A stretch of 53,923 nucleotides of DNA, taken from the NCBI GenBank assembly GCA_013791785.1, contig VMTD01000107.1:1-53923 (forward strand), in the 5' to 3' direction. The translations under genes and the position numbers were made by a program. Below the pieces are notes generated by a model. That model was not told where the DNA came from and ran no database searches. It saw only the letters and a list, made by a program, of their open reading frames with translations. Shown here one piece after another: positions 17,691-25,744 of this stretch (its first letter is position 1; each line of letters starts with the position of its first letter). This stretch comes from Methanobacteriota archaeon. Its GTDB lineage: Archaea > Thermoplasmatota > Thermoplasmata > SG8-5.

Positions 17691-19886
17691 GTGATAGGTG
17701 TGATTGATTTGAGCAAAAAAGCGTTCTCCTTGATGTGTGTGTGTGTGTTAGTCCTCTGCGTTGGAAATGTGGCTGGCAATTCTCCGCCAATATCATTGGG
17801 TGGAAACATGACCGTTCTGATCATTGACGATGATAATGACATAAATTTTGCCGACGATCAAAGTATCGAGACGTTCGAGACAGCATTGCTGGCATTGGGG
17901 TATGCCGTAACCATCGAGGAGGCACCAGTTACAGATGACTCGACATGGCCAAACTATGATTTTATTGTCTGGAGCTGCGGGGATGATTTTATTCCTGTCC
18001 TGGATGAGCAGTACAAAATATCTCTGATGGACCATGTGAACGGCGGAGGACGGCTCATTATCGAGAGCGGAAACGTGGCCTATGACCTAGACACCAATGC
18101 CCGCCCATCTGGCGATTTGTTCAGAAATACCGTACTTCATGCGACCGGGGATTGGATATACTCGGATGTAGACGACATAGAACTCAAGGATGGGGGACAT
18201 CCCCTGGTTACAACCCCCAACCCACTTGCGTCTACTATTTCGTTCACGGAAACAAATCCCGGTGACACATCTGCAGATGCTGATGCAGTAAGGTGCAATG
18301 CAGACGCTGTCGGCGTCTATGGATGGTCGAATCTGCGATGGGGAGGCACACCGCCAATCGCATCCGTAGTCGCGGCATGCAACAGCATAATTGCCTATGA
18401 TGATGATGCAGTTGTTTCAAATGGCGGGCAGATAGTCTATTTTACTTTTGATATTGATGATATTGACAATGAAAATACACAGGATGAATTGATAGAAAAT
18501 TCAATCAATTGGGTAAGCAGCGCACCTGTAACTGACGATGTTGGTGTGACGTCCATCGATGCACCGGCCGATGGCGGCACATACCCGGTCGGAACAATGG
18601 GCATCAATGCGACCGTGGAAAATTATGGGACTAACCCACAATCAAACTTCGATGTGTCCTGCGAGATAATAGAGGTTGCTCAGGAGGGGGCCATAACCCC
18701 TTTACTTTCAGAGGATTTCGACGAGGTCGGCGCTTTACCTGCCGGATGGGATAATTCTGTATTTACTTGGAGGGACTGGCAATCAACCAATAACGGCGGC
18801 AGGTATGGCACCATTGTTGGTGGCACGGATTATGGATTTGTCTGCGACAGCGATGAAGCCGGTGCAGGTTCTGTTGATTCGTGGCTTATTTCCCCTTCCT
18901 TTGACTGCAGTGCCTACGGGGTAGTCGAATTGAATTTCACTCACAGGTACAACTGGTATGGAGAGGTGGAACCCGAGGGAATTTATGTCTACGTGACTAT
19001 AGATGGAGATGTTGATATTTCTGATAATGTTGTATTCCATGAGATTGGGCCAGACATAGCCCTGACAACAGAGAACATAGATATTTCCTCAATTGTTGTG
19101 GGTCAAGCTGATGTGCGTGTTGGCCTCAGATATGTAGGCGATTTCGACTACTGGTGGGTGGTTGACGATATAATAGTGAACGGAATTGTTCCCCAAATTG
19201 AGAACACTGTTTATGGCCCAATCAACCAAACAATAACGGCTTCGCTCGACCAGAACGATACAGTCCAGTTAAGCTGGAATTTCTTGTTTTCAAATTCAAC
19301 AGATTATAAAATAGTAATCAGAACATGGTTGAGCACGGACGTGAAACCACAGAACAATGTAGCTAGCATAATCATCACAATCACAAGCCAACCATATTAC
19401 ATCGACCTAGTGGAAGGCTGGAATCTCGTTTCCATTCCCCTGGAAATGGACAATACCACAGTCCCGAGTGTATTGGCTTCCATCATAGGAAAGTGGGACG
19501 TTGTAAAATATTATGACAATACGAACAAAAGCGGCCGCTGGAAAACCTACCGACAAGGTGCCTCAACCAACGACCTGGCCAACATCGACAATACAATGGG
19601 ATTCTGGATTCATGCGACCGAGGCCTGCAACCTTACCGTGAGTGGCTCAACGCCCAATTCCATAGGCATAAACCTATACGCTGGCTGGAACCTGGTCGGA
19701 TGCCCGACCATGAACAGCTCAAAAAATATAGCTGATGCACTGGCCGGTACCGGATACGACCGTGTAGAGGGCTATGATAGTGCCTCACCGTACATTCAGG
19801 TTTTGGCGGGTTCATACGTGATGACACCCGGAGAAGGGTACTGGGTGCGCGTGCCAGCGGATGTTGTTTGGACAATTAATTGGTAA
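17691..19886 (+). CDS. Secreted surface protein with GATase-like N-domain, MAM/anchor-J-like and CARDB-like domains, C-terminal GWNLVS repeats
   Basis: GTG start, signal peptide; VLIIDDDNDINFADDQSIETFETALLALGY; two GWNLV modules (EGWNLVSIPLE, AGWNLVGCPT). Confidence 0.75.
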   Translation: MIGVIDLSKKAFSLMCVCVLVLCVGNVAGNSPPISLGGNMTVLIIDDDNDINFADDQSIETFETALLALGYAVTIEEAPVTDDSTWPNYDFIVWSCGDDFIPVLDEQYKISLMDHVNGGGRLIIESGNVAYDLDTNARPSGDLFRNTVLHATGDWIYSDVDDIELKDGGHPLVTTPNPLASTISFTETNPGDTSADADAVRCNADAVGVYGWSNLRWGGTPPIASVVAACNSIIAYDDDAVVSNGGQIVYFTFDIDDIDNENTQDELIENSINWVSSAPVTDDVGVTSIDAPADGGTYPVGTMGINATVENYGTNPQSNFDVSCEIIEVAQEGAITPLLSEDFDEVGALPAGWDNSVFTWRDWQSTNNGGRYGTIVGGTDYGFVCDSDEAGAGSVDSWLISPSFDCSAYGVVELNFTHRYNWYGEVEPEGIYVYVTIDGDVDISDNVVFHEIGPDIALTTENIDISSIVVGQADVRVGLRYVGDFDYWWVVDDIIVNGIVPQIENTVYGPINQTITASLDQNDTVQLSWNFLFSNSTDYKIVIRTWLSTDVKPQNNVASIIITITSQPYYIDLVEGWNLVSIPLEMDNTTVPSVLASIIGKWDVVKYYDNTNKSGRWKTYRQGASTNDLANIDNTMGFWIHATEACNLTVSGSTPNSIGINLYAGWNLVGCPTMNSSKNIADALAGTGYDRVEGYDSASPYIQVLAGSYVMTPGEGYWVRVPADVVWTINW

Positions 19887-20019
19887 ATTTGGCGTTCAAA
19901 TGGACGCCAGTCTTACGGAAGATGAGCAGGCTGACCCATAGTTTTTCTCTTTCCGAATTTTTCTTTTTACGTAGGGTCAGCCAGCGCAATCTGGAGTTTC
20001 AAAAAGAAAAATTCGGATG

Positions 20020-20067
20020 CTATGGGTGCGCGTGCCTGTGGATACTGTTTGGGTCATAGATTGGTGA
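20020..20067 (+). pseudogene. Orphan C-terminal tail of a 17691-19886-type surface protein
   Basis: cta tgg gtg cgc gtg ... tga translates LWVRVPVDTVWVIDW*, vs gene end YWVRVPADVVWTINW*. Confidence 0.7.
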
Positions 20068-20122
20068 AACCGAGGAAAGGCTCGCAAAAACTTATGTAGG
20101 TATACGCTATTGACCGCAATGT

Positions 20123-20471
20123 GCGAGGATAGCCAAGCCTGGCCAATTGCGTTTAGATGTGCGGGTCGTAAAGACTGAAGGAGTTCATTGGTTAACGGCG
20201 ATAGGAGTTGCCACATGTGGCCGCAACTAAGCCGTGAACCGAATATTAACGCATACGAACGCAGGCTTACGGCGATAGACTCAAGATCTATTCCTTAGTG
20301 GTTCGCCGGTTCGAACGAAGGTCAGCGTCAATACTGTATCGCTGGCAAAGCCGGCCGAGTCAAGGACGGGAAACGGTTGATGGCAACTGTTAGCATTTCT
20401 CGTCCGTGATTGCGTTGAACTTGTTCAACGCATTATCGGCAGGGCGCTTCACGAAAATCCGGTTCCTCGCA
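20123..20471 (+). tRNA. tRNA-Leu(CAA) interrupted by two non-canonical introns
   Basis: Exons 20123-20146, 20270-20315, 20458-20471; introns 20147-20269 (D-arm) and 20316-20457 (T-loop). Spliced: GCGAGGATAGCCAAGCCTGGCCAACGGCGATAGACTCAAGATCTATTCCTTAGTGGTTCGCCGGTTCGAATCCGGTTCCTCGCA. Confidence 0.85.
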
Positions 20472-20579
20472 CTTAATTTTTATCAATCATATTCGTGCGA
20501 GGAATCGGGAAAATACCGCCAATCTTCCCCACCTGGGCTCAGGCACTGGCGACTCTCAGTCTTCAAACAGTACGGCAGA

Positions 20580-21686
20580 TTAAGTCCGAATTCGCGGTCC
20601 CACAGGTTTTGGTGTGATGATTTGCTGGATCTCCAGATCAGTGCCGGAATTTGAATGACCGTTGTTGGTCAGGCCGCCGTTGTTCGTGTTCTGGTTCGGC
20701 GCTGTTATGTCTATCGTCACGCTGCCGTGTTGGGTACATATTATGTATGTTCCGGGGAGAACCTGCGTTCCATCATCAACTGTCTGGTCCCATGTGTATT
20801 CGATGCTGCTCCCCGGTGGTAATGGAGGGGTGAATGCTATCATATTGGGTGTGTACACGATCTCTCCGTTGCTGTCCAGGACAAAGTATCCGGTGCAAAC
20901 GCTTATAGTGTAATCGCCAACATTGGTAAAGGTAATCTGGACGCTTTCTCCGTAATCATATATTGGCTTGTCAGTGACAACCTCGATCTGCGGGGTGTCG
21001 ATTATATTGATGCGGACACTGTCCTGCAAGATGCAGACTGTGTATGCTCCTGGTGCGATATATTTTCCTTGGTCATCAATCTGATTCCATGTGTACTCGA
21101 TGAAAGCCCCGGGTGCGAGCGGTCTAAAGAAGGTCACCATCCTGGGCGTGTAGATAACATTCCCCTTTGCATCCTCTACCCAGTATTCGTTGCTTACAAT
21201 AACATATTTATCATCATTGTTAGTCATGGTAATCAGGATGTTCTGTTCCACCAAATAGTCTGATTTGTCAGTGACAAGGCCGACATTTGGTTCCTCTGCG
21301 GCCAGTATTGTTATCTGAACGCTGTCGTAATCAATAATTACATCGTATGTACCGGGGACAACCATGTTGCCGTTATCATCGGTTTGCGTCCAAATGTATG
21401 TGTAAATTTCACCTGGCTGCAATATTGTGCTATAAGCGACGATCTTGGGTGTGTAAACATTCTCGCCATTTTCGTTCTGGATTGAGTAATCGCACAAAGC
21501 CAGAGCACCACGGCAGTTGTTTGTTATCAGGATCTGGACGTTCTCTCTCTGCTCGTACTCTTTCTTGTCAGTCGAAACGCTCGCTATGGAGTTTGCATTC
21601 ACTACGCTTGATAGTACCGCGACCATAGTCAACATCGTTATTGCCATTATTGCCATTTTTTTCATGTTTTTCACTTCCCAAATCAC
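20580..21686 (-). CDS. Secreted protein with three ~90-aa Ig-like/BsuPI-like repeats
   Basis: Repeats of VxTDKxxYxxxExxxITxTN...PGxxxxYTWxQxDDxGxxVxPGTYxVxIxxDSVxINI; signal peptide. Confidence 0.75.
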   Translation of the reverse strand: MIWEVKNMKKMAIMAITMLTMVAVLSSVVNANSIASVSTDKKEYEQRENVQILITNNCRGALALCDYSIQNENGENVYTPKIVAYSTILQPGEIYTYIWTQTDDNGNMVVPGTYDVIIDYDSVQITILAAEEPNVGLVTDKSDYLVEQNILITMTNNDDKYVIVSNEYWVEDAKGNVIYTPRMVTFFRPLAPGAFIEYTWNQIDDQGKYIAPGAYTVCILQDSVRINIIDTPQIEVVTDKPIYDYGESVQITFTNVGDYTISVCTGYFVLDSNGEIVYTPNMIAFTPPLPPGSSIEYTWDQTVDDGTQVLPGTYIICTQHGSVTIDITAPNQNTNNGGLTNNGHSNSGTDLEIQQIITPKPVGPRIRT

Positions 21687-21854
21687 GGCACATTGCCGGG
21701 GTATGAAACCACATTAGACGATGGGGTATATAAAGATTACTCTTTTAACAAAATAATAATGTGTTTTTTACGAATTTAAGAACATCATTCATTAATAGAT
21801 ACCGTTAATAATAAAAAGAGAAGTTTTTATCTATGCGAAGCACTATCCCCCTTC

Positions 21855-22958
21855 ATGGAAAAATCCATTTCAAAACGCGAGAAGCTTGTTCTGTATCACA
21901 TGGTTCGCAACCCCGAACACGCAGACAGGGAACTCGCAACCGACACAGGTCTAAACCTTTCGACAATTACCGCGATAAGGCGGCGGCTGCTGGCGCGGGG
22001 TTATTACTCGCGGGTCCGCATCCCGCACCTCCAGGAATTCGGCGGTGAGCTCCTGGCGGTGACCTATTTCTACTACAAGGCAACAATTCCCCTGGAGATA
22101 AGGCTCATCACCGGCAACAAGCTGGTAAGGGACCACAGGGAGGTCTTTTGGGCAGGAAGCGAGTACACGCAGGCAATCTCCCTCCAGATCGCCCGGAACC
22201 TCACGGACGCGAGGCGCAACATCGCGGAGATAAAGGAACTTTACACTGCCCAGGGTTTCCTTGACGACGGGGGGGTTACTTTCCTCACGTTCCCGTTCGA
22301 GATATCGAGAGTGCCGCTCTTCTTTGATTTCGAACCGCTGCTGCAACAGACCTTCGGCTTTCCGGGAGAGTTCGGGAGCCTGGCATCCCTACCCGGCTAT
22401 CTTTCAGAGGGCCATGAGAAGCCCGTCCGGCTGACCAATGTGGGAAAGCGCGTGTACCATGGTTTGATTTGTCATCCTGAACTAACCGACACAGAACTTT
22501 CAAAGGTTATTTCAGTTTCGCAGCGCACGGTCACGAAACTCCGGAACCGGTTCGAGGAAGCCAGGATGTTCAGGAGCGTACTGATACCGAATCTCAAAAA
22601 ACTCGGCTTCAAGATGCTGGTCTTCGACCATGCCAAGCTCAACCTGCACATTCCGGAAAAGCAGAGAAACGAAATCATGGACGTACTGGCAGGCATAAAG
22701 CCGCCTGTTTTCATGGCGGTCGGCGGCGACGATGTGGCCGCGCTGACAGCATACGAGGACTTCGAAACCTACAGGAGGTGCATGAACAGCTTCTCGGAGG
22801 TCTACAAGCAGGATGATGTCTTCGTGAAGGAGCCGAAGCGCCTGATGTTCTCGCTCGCAGAGATGAACATGCTGAAGGAGCACGTGTATGGGCCGATAGT
22901 GGGGAAGTTTTTGGGCGTGGAGGCCGAGAAGGCGCCGCCGGCGGAAGCAATGCTGTAG
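21855..22958 (+). CDS. Double winged-helix transcriptional regulator, paralogue of 16479-17549
   Basis: EKLVLYHMVRNPEHADRELATDTGLNLSTITAIRRRLLARGYYSRVRIPHLQEFGGELLAVTY aligns with the 16479-17549 product. Confidence 0.82.
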   Translation: MEKSISKREKLVLYHMVRNPEHADRELATDTGLNLSTITAIRRRLLARGYYSRVRIPHLQEFGGELLAVTYFYYKATIPLEIRLITGNKLVRDHREVFWAGSEYTQAISLQIARNLTDARRNIAEIKELYTAQGFLDDGGVTFLTFPFEISRVPLFFDFEPLLQQTFGFPGEFGSLASLPGYLSEGHEKPVRLTNVGKRVYHGLICHPELTDTELSKVISVSQRTVTKLRNRFEEARMFRSVLIPNLKKLGFKMLVFDHAKLNLHIPEKQRNEIMDVLAGIKPPVFMAVGGDDVAALTAYEDFETYRRCMNSFSEVYKQDDVFVKEPKRLMFSLAEMNMLKEHVYGPIVGKFLGVEAEKAPPAEAML

Positions 22959-22963
22959 GGTGG

Positions 22964-23095
22964 TTACTCCCAGCCTTCAAGCTTATTCCGGTTCTTCAGG
23001 TTCTTGGCCAGGTCTGCGAAGCGCTTGACAGAGAGGTTGAGGTATTTCGGTTCCGTATCGATGCCGATGAAACGATTTGTAGTGCCATCCCGGCC
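22964..23095 (-). pseudogene. C-terminal remnant of a DNA methyltransferase
   Basis: Frame to stop: GRDGTTNRFIGIDTEPKYLNLSVKRFADLAKNLKNRNKLEGWE*, resembling the GSGTT..R.IGID..P.Y..L...R tail of N6/N4 methylases; no upstream catalytic domain. Confidence 0.55.
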
Positions 23096-23138
23096 CAGCC
23101 CAACCAAAGAACAGCGCTCCGGCACCGGCCGACCGCCC

Positions 23139-23870
23139 CTACCTCTCCATCACTTCACCCGTATAGAAATCGACCAGCGTTATCTTGCTTTCCTTCCCTG
23201 CATCGCCGGGCGCGGGTCCCTTCCCCCGGGCCCCTTCGTGCACCCGGTTCTTCAGCCCGGGCACGGTATCGACCTTTCCGGTGAGCCAGTCCGCCAGGTT
23301 CTTCGCGTGGGGGCGCATATCTCCGTCCGAGTTTATCACCAGATATGGCCTGGTGCATCTGTCCACCGGTTCCATCTCGTACTTTAGCTTCTGATAGACA
23401 TTGAATGTCGCGGCAGAGCCGTCCCGGTCCCGCTCCGACAGCCTGGCTATGGCGATTTCGTCCGTCACCTGCATGAAAACGACGATCGTGCTGGCCTTCA
23501 GGTCGTCCGCTGGCACATACGCCCACCTGCGGAACTCCTCCTTGAGATTGGTGGCATCGACTATGACCGGCCAATTCAGGGAAAGCCCGGCTCTCACGAC
23601 CTCGCTTGCGACCATGAAAGTGGTCACATGTTCGATATCGTCATATGCGGGGCGCTGGCGTCCCAGGCATTTGGAAACAATGGGCCGCACCTCATCGGAG
23701 CGCACCAGCAGGAAACGGCCCGGAACCCGTTTCTCTATCAGGCCAACAAGATGGGACTTGCCTGAAAGAGGGGGGCCGGACATCACCAGGACACGACTTG
23801 GCCCGGGGCCGTCCTGCTGCAACTGGGCGTTTTTCTGGATTATCTTCAAAAGTGCGATTTCGCTCTCCAT
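23139..23870 (-). CDS. P-loop kinase (AAA_33 / zeta-toxin / polynucleotide-kinase-like)
   Basis: VLVMSGPPLSGKSHL, LVRSDEVRP, VIVDATNLKEEFRRW. Confidence 0.8.
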   Translation of the reverse strand: MESEIALLKIIQKNAQLQQDGPGPSRVLVMSGPPLSGKSHLVGLIEKRVPGRFLLVRSDEVRPIVSKCLGRQRPAYDDIEHVTTFMVASEVVRAGLSLNWPVIVDATNLKEEFRRWAYVPADDLKASTIVVFMQVTDEIAIARLSERDRDGSAATFNVYQKLKYEMEPVDRCTRPYLVINSDGDMRPHAKNLADWLTGKVDTVPGLKNRVHEGARGKGPAPGDAGKESKITLVDFYTGEVMER

Positions 23871-23935
23871 GTTTCCTTCCTCCCGATATTGCTCTCAACC
23901 CCAGTCAAGTTCCTCATGATGCATTCTCCTGCCCA

Positions 23936-24138
23936 GTAAACTACCAGTCCCTAAAGTGGCTGGCGTTTGTTGCCAGGGCTGGAAGTTTACCTAGGGGGCC
24001 ATGCACCTGATTTATCAAAGCCATTTAGCTTTGATTTCATGGGCAATAGATTGGACGGCGCATGGCGGCCAACTTTTTGCTTATATTCGTGTAAATGGTC
24101 AATTCATCTCAGGCCTGAACGCCTGAGGCTTCTTGACC
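23936..24138. mobile_element. IS200/IS605-like MITE, copy 2
   Basis: GTAAACTACCAGTCCCTAAAGTGGCTGG ... GGGCTGGAAGTTTAC ... CAATTCATCTCAGGCCTGAACGCCTGAGGCTTCTTGACC. Confidence 0.65.
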
Positions 24139-24227
24139 TTTATCACTAAACCCAATATGAACTTACAGGCTTAAAATTGTTTCTGTGAACTGGTTAATGG
24201 CAATATCCTGATTCGACGACCGCCCGC

Positions 24228-24959
24228 CTACTTCCGGCTCCGCTCAATCATACCCATCATCAGCAGGCATGCCAGCAGCACCCTCCTGTCCAGGTATGGC
24301 GGAACAGCAATGCAGTTCAGCTGCCAAATGTCGCCGATAATCTTGAACTCCTGGTTGATGGTGGCTATCTTCTGGCCATTGAGGGTGAGGTCCATGTGCT
24401 GGGGCACCAGGCCGCCAAGCGGTACGTACTTCCTGACCAGGCCCCGGCCGGTGTCTTCGTAGATGCCGCCGATCAGGCGATTGTAGGCGTCATAAACTTC
24501 ATATTCATCCCTGACGAATGTGGATGCCAGGGCTTTTCTTTTGATGTATCCTATCTTGTTGTCCTGGGTGTCCACGACCGCGAACGTGCCCCAGATGTCG
24601 AGAATCTGTTGCTGCTTTATGGCAAAAAGTTCGGTGGTCATATTCTCGTCAGTGTAAATTCGAATATCTTCCTTCAGTTTGAACATCTTCATTTTGCTGA
24701 AACCGAGGATTTTGCCCTGCTGGTCCTCTATCCAGTATTTGTTCCAGAGCGTTAGAACTTTCTTCCTGATGCGGTAGACGTTCTGGGTCCAGAGCGGATT
24801 TACTTGCTGCTGGGGCGCTACCGGCGCTATTGGCTGCTGCGGGGCGGCCGGTTGGCCGGTGGCCGCCTTGGGCGCGTATTGCTTGCAAGCGTGGCAGTAC
24901 CAGCGCTGGTGTTGTTCGATAAACTTCATCGGTTTTCCGCATTTCGGACAATTGCTCAT
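24228..24959 (-). CDS. LURP-one-related/scramblase-like protein with N-terminal zinc ribbon
   Basis: N-terminal CPKCGKPMKFIEQHQRWYCHAC; body resembles LOR/tubby-like beta-barrel (YEVYDAYNRLIGGIYED). Confidence 0.7.
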   Translation of the reverse strand: MSNCPKCGKPMKFIEQHQRWYCHACKQYAPKAATGQPAAPQQPIAPVAPQQQVNPLWTQNVYRIRKKVLTLWNKYWIEDQQGKILGFSKMKMFKLKEDIRIYTDENMTTELFAIKQQQILDIWGTFAVVDTQDNKIGYIKRKALASTFVRDEYEVYDAYNRLIGGIYEDTGRGLVRKYVPLGGLVPQHMDLTLNGQKIATINQEFKIIGDIWQLNCIAVPPYLDRRVLLACLLMMGMIERSRK

Positions 24960-25021
24960 AATCTTATTCCTCCTAACCCGGGATGGGAAATGGCACTATC
25001 CGGTATAAAATCTTCGATGTT

Positions 25022-25744
25022 TCACTCATCGACCATCATCCTGATTATGTCGACAAGTTCGTCAATGATAATGCCATTGGCCTTCTCCCCGAACTCTTTA
25101 TTGGCAAGCTGGGGGTCGCCCATCACGCCGTCAGGGAAATACTTCTGGGCATCGCGCATGACCCGATACTTGGGGAATTCTGGGTGGCACGGTTCCGCGG
25201 AGCCTTTCACCAGGTCCGGGCGGATGGCCATGACCCTGGAGGTTTCAATCATACCGGCATGTCCGTCGTCCGGAGGAATCTCAATCTCCTTCATGGCGTA
25301 TGCTATGTCGTAGTCTGAAAGGACCATGAGCTTCATATCCAGTTTTTCGAGTACATGCCCCGCCGCAAGCTTCAGGGCGGCCATGTGCAAACGCCCCGCG
25401 TGGCCAGAGAGTACCACCACATTCCGGAATCCGGTCCTGTGGAGTTCAGTGAGAACGTCCTCGGCAATCATCTGGAGGGTCTCGAATCTCAGGGAGACAG
25501 TACCCGGAAAGTTCCGGGTGCTGGAGCACTGGCCGTATTTCAGGATTGGAAGGACGAACGTGTTACCCAGCTTCTTTGCCACTTCAATTGCCACATATTC
25601 GGGCTGGAGGTTGTCCGTCGAAAGCGGCAGATGGGGGCCGTGCTCCTCCAATGCGCCGATTGGGAAAATAGCCACAGAATTCTTGTCAATGCCTGTTCCC
25701 ACTTCCTTGCTTGTCAGTTCCTCGAATAATATTGTTTCATTCAT
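25022..25744 (-). CDS. Creatininase-family amidohydrolase
   Basis: VAIFPIGALEEHGPHLPLSTDN...VVVLSGHAG motif. Confidence 0.88.
   Translation of the reverse strand: MNETILFEELTSKEVGTGIDKNSVAIFPIGALEEHGPHLPLSTDNLQPEYVAIEVAKKLGNTFVLPILKYGQCSSTRNFPGTVSLRFETLQMIAEDVLTELHRTGFRNVVVLSGHAGRLHMAALKLAAGHVLEKLDMKLMVLSDYDIAYAMKEIEIPPDDGHAGMIETSRVMAIRPDLVKGSAEPCHPEFPKYRVMRDAQKYFPDGVMGDPQLANKEFGEKANGIIIDELVDIIRMMVDE

Noticed and set aside
20100-20515. RNase P RNA or 7S RNA candidate
   Set aside because: No GAGGAAAGTCC/ACAGAAA RNase P or SRP GGAR/AGCAG signatures; the region resolves as tRNA-Leu with two introns.
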